Positions 27,301 through 38,300 of a stretch of 64,000 bases of DNA are shown here, in pieces. Location: NCBI RefSeq assembly GCF_949628265.1, contig NC_088786.1, positions 30,277,681 to 30,341,680 of the forward strand. The letters run 5' to 3'. A program made the position numbers and the translations under genes. Below the pieces are notes generated by a model. That model saw nothing but the letters and a program-made list of their open reading frames with translations. It was not told the DNA's origin and ran no database searches. Every line of letters starts with the position of its first letter. Within the stretch, counting starts at the first letter, position 1. Source of the stretch: Cloeon dipterum. Lineage: Eukaryota > Arthropoda > Insecta > Ephemeroptera > Baetidae.

Positions 27301-28125
27301 GCTCATTGTCTCGTGCAGAGGTCGCCCAGCTCTGCTGTATTACTCGTCGGCGACCATGATTTAAGGTGCATAATAAACCTTAATGGAAATTCTTGAGAAT
27401 CATTGAAATAATCTTAACAGTACTGGGACGGACACGAATAAGGCAGCAGTATTCAGAATACAGAGATTTTTGGCTTTCCCGCAGTACAACACGGTGACGC
27501 AGAAAAATGATATCGCCATCATTGAAACCTTGAGAGAAATGCCGTATGTTTCACAATATTTTATAAAAGCAAATTTTAAGATAAACTTTCAGTTTCGATT
27601 CAGCTGTTGGACCAGTTTGCCTGCCCTTTAGATTTGAAGACAGGGATTTCGTTGACGATGAAGTGATCGTTTTGGGTAAATATAATCTGCCTCTGATTAT
27701 AGAAAAAAAAACTTTAAACAAAATCAAACCACAGGATGGGGAAACACCGCTTACAACGGAGAACCATCCTCAAAGTTGCAAAAAGTGGAGCTGGGAGTTG
27801 TGACAGAGGAGAGGTGCAAAAGCGCTTACCCTTCTGGAAACAACATTGACAACCTCCAAATTTGCACATTTAAAAGCGGCTCAGACGCATGTCAAGCAGA
27901 CTCTGGGGGACCAGTAATGTGGCAGGACCCAGAAACAAGAAGATTACATTTGGTGGGCATTGTAAGCTATGGATTCAGGTGCGCTACTGATTCCCCAGGA
28001 GTCAACACAAGAGTTACTAAATACTTGGACTGGATTCAGCAAGTCACGGGTAATTTTTACTCAAGATTTGGATTTCTCGTGACTGACAAATTATACTTTT
28101 AGGAGATGACTTTTGCGTCGCCTAG
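24309..28125 (+). CDS. Secreted CUB-domain serine protease (S1A, trypsin-like)
   Basis: Nine exons: 24309-24375, 25733-25997, 26053-26202, 26822-27023, 27172-27365, 27421-27543, 27593-27675, 27735-28049, 28103-28125; 473 aa. Exon 1 encodes a signal peptide (Leu-rich core, residues 1-23). A CUB domain with cysteines from C80 to C195 is followed by a Pro/Thr linker and a CSCG motif (221-224) that may tether the protease domain by disulfide. Activation is predicted at R230|IVGG. Catalytic triad: H273 (TAAHC), D323 (KNDIA), S418 (ADSGGP). D412, six residues before the serine, predicts trypsin-like cleavage after Arg/Lys. Residue 416, just before DSGG, is Ala where Gly is usual. The final exon adds only seven codons and a Cys. 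Family members act in insect haemolymph, venom or the egg; the role here is not shown. NDT and NTT are possible N-glycosylation sites. Confidence 0.92.
24376..25732 (+). other. Protease intron 1
   Basis: A 1,357 bp intron (donor GTGAGC, acceptor CTGCAG) between the signal-peptide exon and the rest of the gene. It is AT-rich and no further exon or element is recognised. Long first introns often carry regulatory sites, but none is demonstrable here. Confidence 0.7.
26203..26821 (+). other. Protease intron 3, with an imperfect hairpin
   Basis: A 619 bp intron inside the CUB domain (donor GTAATA, acceptor TTACAG). It contains an imperfect palindrome: GGTGTATATCAA at 26459-26470 pairs with TTGATATACACC at 26510-26521, and TTTAGTTGAA at 26432-26441 pairs 9/10 with TTCAACTGAA at 26537-26546. 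Confidence 0.65.
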
Positions 28126-28170
28126 CAAGATATTGGGAGCATTTTAAAATCTGTATTTGAATATGTTATA

Positions 28171-28176
28171 TTTATT
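28171..28176 (-). other. Poly(A) signal of TSEN34
   Basis: TTTATT on the plus strand (AATAAA on the minus strand) lies 84 nt past the TSEN34 stop codon and inside the predicted 3' UTR of the protease gene. Confidence 0.5.
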
Positions 28177-28216
28177 TTCATGTATTTTCTATTCAAACTA
28201 AGAATTTTAAAAGTAA

Positions 28217-28222
28217 AATAAA
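28217..28222 (+). other. Poly(A) signal of the CUB-serine protease
   Basis: AATAAA lies 92 nt after the protease stop codon, close to the stop codon of the convergent TSEN34 gene. Confidence 0.6.
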
Positions 28223-28259
28223 TATAAGAGACCCCATAACATACCACCAATGTTTTAAC

Positions 28260-29364
28260 TTAAGTTACCCAATTAAGAGTTTGGTAAATAACAGATTCAC
28301 CATTTAAATTACAAAATGTTGAAAGCAAAACTGATTTTTTCACTGAGGAGCCTACCCTGCAAAGCGAGATGAACTCCAAGGCAGGAATGCTTTCCTCTGG
28401 AAGCCGGCAAGTTATGATGTACTGGGCATGGAACTTCATAGGATCACCTTAATAAGGAAAAAACAAAAATCAGCTCTTGACAGTTAAACGTTGCAATATT
28501 CAAATACCAGGATAGGCTAAAAAGTCGCCTCCAAACTTTTGGCCTGCAGTGACGTAAAATCCTCTTCTCCATAAGTCCGTAAATGTTTTCAATTTCAGCC
28601 AATCGATCTTTTTGTGTGGCATCGGGTACTGTATTTCAGTCACGGTTAAATCTTTTATCCAAGGGGCCTCTGGGAAATAAGTTTTATGAAGCAGTTCAAA
28701 TATTTTGATGATTGGTTTCTACCAGTAGGAACTTGTGTTAATGCAGCTTCTTCAGGGATTGGCACAACTTTGTTGAGCTCATCTTTGATAACCGACTCCC
28801 GATCGGGAAGTACTGTTTCTTCTAAATAAGAGCATCCAGCCTGAAAATCATGAAAGTTAAGTAAGAAAACGTCCACCAGGAAATATATAATCACCTCTGT
28901 TGAAGTGGAATAATTTAATTTTCGTCTTTTCCCTTTCTTAGGAACACTGCCCAGAATTTTTCTTTTTTTTCCTTCAACAATAATATCAACCATCTCCAGT
29001 ATTTTCCTCCTTCTCTCATCTTGGAAATATTTAACCTGGGAAAGTAAAAATCAGCATAAAACTAGAAACATAAATTTCAACAGACTTGATCTTGATAACT
29101 CTGTCTTCGAAAATCTTCAAATTTTTCTTTTAAATTGCCACTGGGTTTCTCTCTGAAAGATTCATAGTCGACAAGCCGTGCAATTTTTTCTTGGAGCAAA
29201 AATCGCGTCTCTTCAGGCAGAAGGGCTAAAGGTAGAGCTAGGTGTTTGTCCTGGTGAGGAAGCATGCCCAGCGTACCGATCAGGTTACCACAGATTCGAT
29301 GTTCTTTTCGCAATATCAGCCAATCTGAAATAAAATATAGTTTTTTAATCGACAGGGAAAACAT
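28260..29364 (-). CDS. TSEN34: tRNA-splicing endonuclease subunit Sen34
   Basis: Five exons, read downward: 29364-29086, 29035-28895, 28840-28723, 28669-28508, 28447-28260; 295 aa, near the usual length of about 300. Sen34 is one of two catalytic subunits of the nuclear tetramer that excises pre-tRNA introns, cutting the 3' splice site. The N-terminal domain shows LRKEHRICGNLIGTL and LALPLALLPEE. A charged middle (ERRRKILE, KKGKRRK) follows. The C-terminal nuclease domain has DLWRRGFYVTAGQKFGGDF, then YPGDPMKFH and GSSVKKS. The catalytic triad is intact: Y232, H240, K271, spaced as in the human protein (8 and 31 residues apart). Introns are 50-60 bp. The start is uncertain: the residues before DWLILRKE are encoded by sequence that also looks like an intron end (TTTTATTTCAG), so a further upstream exon may supply the true N-terminus. 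Confidence 0.93.
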
Positions 29365-30845
29365 CAAGACAAAAACACGGCTATTTCTAATTTACAAAGG
29401 TCTTTGTTCGTATTTGTTACAACATTTGTCAGGTAATGATTTGAATAGATATTATTTCAAGAGTACTCAAAAGAGTAGGATGCAGGAAGCAACAAAATTT
29501 AAATAGGGATTGTCTCAAAGCCCCCCATATATTGTGGATCGCTAGTATTTAATAATATTGAAGGGTTATAAAATTCAGAGTTGCCAGAGATATCAACATA
29601 AAGAACATTTTGCTAGTTAATTTTTAATCTCTGCCGCAGTTGTCACAAAGCTCCCATTTTAATCACAAAATCCTTATGAGGATTTCAGGATTTGCAATTT
29701 TGATGCCAAGGGTTGCAAGAGACTCGATCCCCCTTGTTCTGCTTCATCGCATTCATATAAAATTTAATGCCAACCGGAGAGAATTAATTAAGTCGACGAG
29801 CCGAGTGCTGCGTGCTCCAGAGGCATCAATTATCGGGAACAAAAATCTGCTATATGGAGTACAGAGGATCCGAGCGTCCTCGCGGGCACACAGGGGATGG
29901 GAGTAGAGAGAGAGAGAGTGGCGTGTAAAGGGGTGAGGGCGCAGAACCAGAGAAAATCCATAGAGTAGCGAGACGGCAGAGCGAGCTGTCGGTCCCTCAG
30001 CGCGTAAAAATCAATATTACACAACAAAACACAATATTCGTGTACCGTGCGCACTCCAGACGAAGGCCTCGCCGTTCAGGGCGACTAGGGTAATCATGCC
30101 GAGGCGCGATTCGGCAGCCGAAACGTGGTGAAACGAGAAGCCGGTCGGTATTTGTGTTTACGTCCGTCGCAGGTAGGTAAACAACAACAAATGCATGCGT
30201 GCAAATCGGCTCGATGGTAGCCGCTGGCTGAGCCACGCCCCTTTATCTCATCCTTCATGGCGCTGTTGTTGTTTGTGCCTGGCACAAACTCGCCGACACT
30301 GATTTTTGCCGACCGACCTTGACTTGCCGACTGCTTTCAGGAATCGTCCTCGCCGAATCTGCTGTCGAACAAGCAACAGGTAAACACGCGCCGAGTCCCG
30401 GCGTGCCGAAAGTCGCCCCTTTATATCGTTTTTTCCTTTGCTGTCGACTCCTTTGTTGAGACTTTATTGACCAGGTTTGAAATCTGAACTGACGGATCTT
30501 TGGACTCGGTTTTAGGCTGCTCGGTGTGTGGTTGATGCCCGTAGGTGTAGTTTTGCCGCTTACGGCTGCCAACGCAGCTGCAGCGGCAAATAGAGGTGCT
30601 ATCGCGATCAGGTACTTGGAAAAGGACAGGAAATCAAAGAAAATAATTAGCTTGTCTTAGCTAATATAGGAATCTATATAATGTACTCCTTTAAATAATA
30701 AAATTATTGATTTAAAATATCATCGTCTTAGCAAAAGTTGAATGTTTAAGAGAGTTCACCATTAGGTGCGATCACAATTCTAATTCCCAGGTCTTACTCT
30801 TGTTGCAGGTTTGACAGACCAGATTGCACCTCTGGAGCTGCGCCC
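29365..30845. promoter_or_regulatory. Head-to-head interval between TSEN34 and the zinc-finger gene; likely shared promoter
   Basis: 1,481 bp separate the start codons of two divergent genes. The part at about 29,860-30,620 is richer in GC and CpG than its flanks, with no recognised coding frame. Possible untranslated first-exon donors for the plus-strand gene are ACAG|GTAAAC at 30379/30380 and ATCAG|GTACTT near 30,610. The minus-strand transcript probably also begins here. A GA run is at about 29,907-29,919. The promoter assignment is inferred from gene orientation and composition. Confidence 0.5.
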
Positions 30846-32350
30846 ATGGACTACTACCATCAACAGCAACCTCACCAAGCACCCCCTCAGCCCGTACCTG
30901 CCCCAAGCTACCCTTTGACGAATCCTCAAAATACGTACAACCAGTATGGACCAAGCACTTCCACGGAAAATTACATCCAGTACCCCACCTCACATATATT
31001 CCAGCAACACACGTAGGACACATCCATTCCAAATGAAACCTAGGAGTCTGAAATTTGTTTCAACAGGACGACAGAGGTAACGACGACGTCACTGGGATAC
31101 TCGGCAGACCCAGTGACGAAAGCAGTAATGGACAACATCCTAGGAAAATTGCCGACTAAGAAAAATCAAGTATGTACAACCTTTTCCCGTCGAATTTAAG
31201 TAATTTCACTGTATTTGTTTGTTTGTCTTAGCTGGTGTACCGATGTGAGGTCTGCAACATGGATTTCTCGGGACAGAGTGTGCTGGACATGCATTTAACA
31301 GGAGCCAAGCATGCGAAGAAAGTAAAGTCAATGCAAATTCTCAATGATCTTTCTGCGACCGGGCAGTTTACCACTAAAGGCAACTCTCTGTGGTGTGAAG
31401 CTTGTGGAATAGAAGCTAATTCTTCTCAGCAGCTACAAACACACCTCTCCGGTAACGAATTGTTTGCTCTTCCAGTTGCACATTTCATAAATTATTCATT
31501 TAAATATATTTTAACTCTGGTTATTAAAATTTGCACTATTCCCAGAATTTTCCTAAGATCAATTTTTAACTCCTCTGAAAATAATGTATTTCAGGTAACA
31601 AACACAAGCAAAGAGTTGCGAAACTGGCCACCAGCGGTCAGATCCCCCCGATGCCAGTACCGCCACCTGCACCACTCCAGCCCCCCTTGGCACCAAGCCA
31701 GATTGACTCTGTCCTTATGCCCCCGCCCCCTCCACCCCAATTACCTTTCCCTGGAGAGCCAACAGTTCCTGGAGAAGAATCGCCTGCAAGTCTGCGGAAC
31801 TACGTCTGCGATATATGCGAATTGAATCTGAATTCTGCTCAGCAACTAACACAAGTATGTACATTTCATGCCTCATGCATTATTATTTTTTTGCATTTTG
31901 TCTTCAACAAAGATAGGACATATAAAAAATGTCAGAAATTATAGTAATTTTCTTTTAGTCTTTTTCAAAATGCGAATTCACCGTGTGAAATATTGGCTAC
32001 GTATTTGATCTCTGTAAAATGCAGAAGATTTTAATGATTACTAAAAATTGAAATTGTCATGATAATGGCAATTAATTAATTCAGAGTTTTCTTACATTTC
32101 TGTTGTATTTTTACCTCAGTTTGCCTGCAATCACACTTTATCAATAAGTTTTAAAGTCGCAATGCTTGTGCAGCATCAAGAATCGCGCAAACACAAAGAA
32201 AAAGCTTCTGGACGCTATCGACACAGCCCATATGGAAGCGGTGCATCCAGGTTCAAACAGAATACGAAAAAGAAGAAGAAGAAAAAGGTCAATCCGACAG
32301 CATACCTGACCCCTCTGAGCGCCAGTTTTGTGCGCGGCAACATGCTCTAA
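30846..32350 (+). CDS. Triple U1/matrin-type C2H2 zinc-finger protein, probable RNA-binding
   Basis: Five coding exons: 30846-31012, 31067-31169, 31232-31451, 31595-31854, 32174-32350; 308 aa. The first coding exon opens after an untranslated splice acceptor (TTGCAG at 30808); the start is the first ATG. The N-terminus (1-60) is rich in Gln, Pro and Tyr. Three fingers share the exact spacing C-x2-C-x12-H-x5-H of the U1/matrin class: C95/C98/H111/H117 (HLTGAKH), C145/C148/H161/H167 (HLSGNKH) and C235/C238/H251/H257 (HQESRKH). A Pro-rich linker (about 180-225) parts fingers 2 and 3, and the C-terminus has a run of seven lysines. Fingers of this kind, as in ZNF346, ZNF385 and ZFR proteins, usually bind double-stranded RNA and sit in the nucleus. 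I cannot assign orthology. Fingers 2 and 3 are each split by an intron. Confidence 0.87.
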
Positions 32351-35300
32351 TTAGTGCATTCAGTGATCAAAGACTTATTATTTTCCTTAACCATTACTTG
32401 GTTTTGAGGCAATTTGTAGATGCGTCTGCGTTTGCTTTGCATTTCTTGTCTCATATTTAGAGAAAAAAAATCAAAACATGAGCTCACAGTCGATTGGCTT
32501 ACTCTTCTACGTAAACTACAATACAAAATAATTAACTATAACAATGACAAGTTATTACCTAAATAAAGATAAACGCGCCAAATGAAACTTTGAAACCAAT
32601 ATTCTCATTCCAAACGACCTGGGTAGAATGTTGTTAGCATTTCAATGCGGTTGGGAGAGAAAGAGATTAATTTGGTGCGTAGGTGCCAAAGGTGTAATTC
32701 AATTTGCATATGAATGTAAGTACAGAGTGTTGTTACTTTCAACAAGTGCTTAACAAACACCCAGCGAGAGAGCGTCATCTCTTTTGGTTCGACTAGCTTC
32801 TGAGCTGTTTGTCTTGCTATTTATTCACACGAGAATACAGGGCGTGTCGAGCGCCGTGTTTCTCGTCGGTGTCGCCCTTTTTATCCCTTCGCAGAGAGAA
32901 TGTACGGCGGAGTAGACGCGACGATGATTGAATCCATTGTTGATACAGAAGTCAGATAAATACGGGCAAGGCCTAAACCACGACAAAAGATGCTCGTCGA
33001 GACCAGGCGTGTAGATTTAATGTGTCGTTTCGGCTTAGGTGAATGAGTTGTGTAAATTTTTGGCTGTGGGAAAGTGCGAGTTTTAAAGATTGCCAAACGT
33101 AGAAATATCCTTGATCCGTAGTCCTAAATGATTTGTAGAAGTAGGTTTCGGATGATTGAAACACGACAATAAGTAACTCAACTACCTCTTTATCGCAATA
33201 TCGTAAAATCCAGTGTTTGAAGTTAAAGTCGCGATTTGGAATTTATTTGATTCATATTTATTGGTCTGTACAATTAATAGGGATGAAATTGGGTGTATTT
33301 TTAATGTCAGAATTTACGGTACATCAATTGGTTGGAAAATTAATTCGTCACGTGATTAGAATAATTAATTAAAGTCAATATGGAAAAAGTAAATTGGAAA
33401 CGAATGTCGAACGAACTTGAGATTCTGTAACTTACTTTGGAAACGTCCGGAAGTTTCTAGTACCAAGTAGTCGGAAGAATCACAACAGATTAATTTTTAG
33501 TAACCAAAATTGTGTGTGCTACTGCGAATTTAAGGTAAGCTGCAAAGTTTGCATTTTATAAATTTTAATTTATTAAAAGGAGTTTCTCCGTCATAGAGCA
33601 TTCACTTTTGGATAGATCATCTCGTCTTTGGGGAATCAAAATCAGCCACAAAATGATATCTCAGCACTAAAAATTCCCTAAAAAATGGCCAGATCCAAAT
33701 TTTTTACTGTTAGCTAATATGCGCTATGCCCCTTTTTAAAATAATTTTAGTACCTTTTGGAGTTTAACTGTGTTAGACTTTGTCGACTTGACTTTTAGTG
33801 AACAATCTACATTATCGACCGCTGAAGACAACAATATTTGCAAACTACTAGTAATTTGTGCCATGTAAAGTGCAAAATACGAAAGTTAATATTTTAGTGA
33901 GTGCTATATTTTTCAGACATATTATTCATTTTTCACTGTAATTTTTCATTTTTCTACTTTTAACACGATTTATAGCAGCAGTGCAAAATAAAACTTATTC
34001 TGACGCATCGCCTCGACTGCAATTATCTCTGAATTTTGCGAAGTGAAGTTCGTTCATCCTCAGTTTACACCATGTTTTTCACACTGGAACCCCTTATTTC
34101 TGCCCCCAAGTAATCAGCCGTCACGACACAATCGCGGGCGACCTCAATTTGCGAACTGATCAAAACGTTCTCTGCCGCTCATCGCGCGGCGTTGATTATT
34201 ATGCAAATAGTCGGGCATAAGACCGAATCTCAATTGCAAATGCGAACGAACGAGCGCGCAGAGGCGAAAGGTGCTGCCGCTCTCATTAATCTGAAAAGGG
34301 CGCCTCCCTAAAACGCGTACGGGTCGAATTATGATGATGATGTGCCCACATGAGGGAGACAATTTGCATAATGTTCAGCACTACTATTTTGTACTGACAT
34401 TTAGCTAAGCCGTCTGCTTGTTATCCGCAGCGCAACTCCACTTCAGCGCGCGATGTGTCTCCTTTGCGGCGGCGTCCGAAAGGGTCGTGCGAAATAGTTG
34501 TTGCAACTCATACTATTTGGGATCAAACACCTACATTCCAGCTTACAATAATAATTTACTTAACATCGATCAAGATCACCCTTATTGTTATATAGTTAAT
34601 TTTCAAAAGTAGAATAAAGTTAAATATAAAAAAGTATAAAAATACAAATCAAACTCCTATATGTATGAATGAGATGTGTGAATGTGTTTTATAATATGTT
34701 AATTAATTTATTTTTATGAAGCATAAATCGATTATAAAACGACCCACACGAAAAAGACCCTAAATTCTCAGAGGCGACGCGTAAATTTTGGTTTTTATTC
34801 TGCTACTGGAATCTTCAAATCAATTTCTAGAGTTGTTGCGCAATAACTAAGCCGTGGGAAAATACTATATTACGGGTGTTAAATTATAAATTGGTCACGG
34901 CACACATTTTAAATTACTTTTTGCAATGAATTTATTGTAACTAAACATGCTTCTAAATTTTTAAAATCAACCTATTTACAGAAAAACTTTTTGAGCAGAC
35001 GATTTTTTCTTGTGAATGTAGTGAATTTACACACTATTTTTCACAGCCCTTGCAATAGCAGTATTTTTATAATCCGAATTAATATTCCGGCTGTGAATCT
35101 CGAGAGCGGCCCCGTCATCGTGGATCGTGGACCAATCCCTTTTTTCGTTCGGAATATTAAATACTCGTGGCCGGTCTGGCCTGTGAGTGAGTGGCGAGAT
35201 TAAAATTAAGAAGAGAAGCCGAAAAGCAAGCCTCTCATTAGGACAGTCGCGTCGATTGATATTCACGGCGATCGCTCTCAATCGTACGTCCGCCGGCGCA

Positions 35301-38300
35301 GCGAATAAATTACGCGCCGCGTCCTCCGCTTAATGATAGGCTTTGCAGCGCAAGTCTCCGAATTTTGATCAGTGACAGCGCCGGCAAAAATGTCCCCGCG
35401 GCCATTCGGATTTTTGCTTTTTGGCTCGGATTCAAACGCGACCTCCGCGTGCGAGATGTTTCTCCGCGATTCCTTGTGATTTATGGATTTCCAGGAGGAA
35501 ACTGAAGGCACGCCATTGTGTTTCTGCTGGGTCGTGTCGTGTGGGCATGTTAGATTATTAAAAAATGCGTCTCGGACCAGACTGGCACCATAAACTCAAA
35601 CCATGACGGAGCTTCTATTTTACTTCTTATCGATTGAGCTATAATTTCTAAACAATAATGTTAGAAGTAGTCCTGAATTATTATTTATTTTTTCTGCTCA
35701 AATCTAACCGTTATGTTGGACTTATGCAAAACCCAAAGTTTTAATTCAAAACTAGATTAATTATTATAAACTATATACATACCAGAATTGATCTCGAATA
35801 TGCGACATGTGCGAATTACGCTAACCTAATTTGTCATAGATGTAGTTATTTCCTTATCAAAATACCACAGGCCAGTGGAGAGGAAGGCTCATTAGAGCCG
35901 AACTAGTGTAGCTTTTAGCGTTTTTATTGCGAGTCTGGCGTAAAACGCACCAAAAAATCGGTATGATTAATACGCGTACTAATTATCAATCCGGTTACAC
36001 TTGTTGGAAGAACAAATTATTCTGGAGAGACCACCCAGCAGGTGGACTTCCAGCAGCGAACACCGCAGCAGCAAGTGTCTCCGCGTAACAGAATAAAAAA
36101 CCTGATTTTCCTACTTGAAGAGCCGAGATTCGCAAATAACCTCGATTTGAACTTACAAATTCTTTGCTGTTTTCCAAACTCGAAGATGTTTTTATCATCC
36201 CGTCGAGTCAGAAATTTATATATAATAAAAAGATGGCAAAGTTCAATGCACAATTATCCTTTTGAACTGAAATGCATTTATTTAGTACGTCTCAGAGATC
36301 CATTGTACTTTGAAGTATCCACCAGAATTCTTCACTTCTTCAAAATAATAGGCTTTACCTATTGGAAATTGCACTTTCTATACTTGTGACCCTTCACCCG
36401 TCATAAATTTATCAACAATTCGATGTCCCGGACAGAATCATTTTGTTTGCGTGCGGTCGAGAATCAGGCAGAAATCGCGCACACTTCACATAAATCTGCG
36501 ATTGATGTGAATGTCACGATTTTTCTGCTTCTCCGCGCGCCGCGGCGGCGTCATAGTTAAAATTCCTGGCGAAAAATCGCCCATATCAGCGGAGCCAGAG
36601 AGGAGCAGAGACCGCTGGCAATAAAAGGGAGAAAAACTGAAACCACGAAATTTATGACAGCGCCAAGACAATGGGGCATCGGGTAATAAAAAGCCTGGTA
36701 TCGCTGCATTGCCACGAAATGAGTTTAGAATTTTGATCGGCTCATTATCAAATGGAGCCACGGCTCTTGGGAATGCATGACGATGCGCTGGTAATTCTGC
36801 TCCGAGAGGCGCGCGTTTCTTTTTATTAATGTGACTGCTGCGCGGCAATTGTGGATTTTTGTGCTGTTATTACGCCGCCGTAATTGCCCGCCATTAAAAT
36901 GAATGTTCCAAATGCTCGGCTTGACCGATGTTTATTATTTTTAAAGGGGGACCAAGAGCCACTTCTGACGAAAAATGCAAAGTAGAAGGCTCTCAATGAA
37001 GCCTCGTAATGTGCAGTTTTTGGTGGGAACAGTTTGTTTTGCAGAATTACAACAGCCGAATAGATGTTAATTTTCTCATAACAAAAAAATAAACAAATGC
37101 ATTGATCTCTTTCAGTAATTTTTAATTCTAAAGAGCACTATCGTGTCTAAAAATCAGCTTCACGAAGTTAGTAAAAATATTGAAGATTATTGCAAATATC
37201 AAACGTTTTTGATTAATTGCAATGCCATCGAAAATATAAACCGATGAAATACCATATTTTATATCAAAAGCAGCACATCAAGTTTTCAACAAATCGAATC
37301 AGCTTATCCGCTCGATTAATTTGGGCAATTTATCGCTGATGTTCATCAAGATAAATTTCAGGAGGGATATCAGCTGATGCAATTTTTAAAAGCTGACGTT
37401 TATTACTAGACATTCTTGCATCGTTAAAAAATGCTCTTTTTATTTAGTTTTAATTATTAATTAAACAATCGTTAATAATTCGATCTTGAGCTTACAGGCG
37501 TTACCCATTGTAATAAATATCGTGAACGTAGTTACAGAAACCAATAGATAAATTCCCGATCACTAAACAATTAATTACCGTCGAGGTGGCCACGACTTTG
37601 GAATGACTTTTCAGGTCCGCCCTTCGTCTGGAATAATTAATTCAGCACATTGGACATATAGACATTCCCGAGCCGAAGAACACACCAAAGGTTTCTCAGA
37701 TGCCCGTTGGCGACAAAATGAATTCCCGACTTGCCTAATTGATAAATGGAATTTGGAGACTCATCAACATGCAATAAAAATTACGAGTGCTGAATTTGAG
37801 GTGTGTACATCGGGCCATCGGAATACATTTTTTACTGTTGCGCGCTACAGAGATGCTGCTGCGGCTGGCAGCTCTTATCTGGCCGGGTAATAAATAAAAA
37901 TTCATATCTTACGCGGCGTATCAAGCTGTACACGTAATATGCGGGGTGGGTTGGAGATTCCTACACACACAAGTGCTCGCTGATGGAAATTCAAAAGACA
38001 GCCCCGAGGTCGGGAATGTGAAATATAATTTTTTTAAAAGCCAGCCCGGCTGCTTTTCGACTCACTCGTTTAAAACATTCCAGAGCGAAGTCTATCACTT
38101 TTTCTTCTTAATGTATGCAAAACACAAACGTGCAATTACGCCTGGACGCCGAATAATGTGAAAAGTCATTCTGATATTCCTCGCAATTAGCGCGAATGAA
38201 ACATCAAAATGTGCTCATTCCTCGCCAGCAGCAGCACACGTATAATACATCGGCGCAGACAGCCTGCTCATTATCGTACCGAAAAGCACTTACTCGCCAA

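Noticed and set aside
31452..31594. Continuation of the zinc-finger gene frame past HLSG at 31451
   Set aside because: The finger is completed only by splicing to 31595 (NKHK), giving the exact H-x5-H spacing; the run-on is intron.
34853..34860. Su(H)-type site CGTGGGAA upstream of a possible Notch target
   Set aside because: Single matches to this degenerate 8-mer are expected about every 8 kb on two strands; no cluster was seen.
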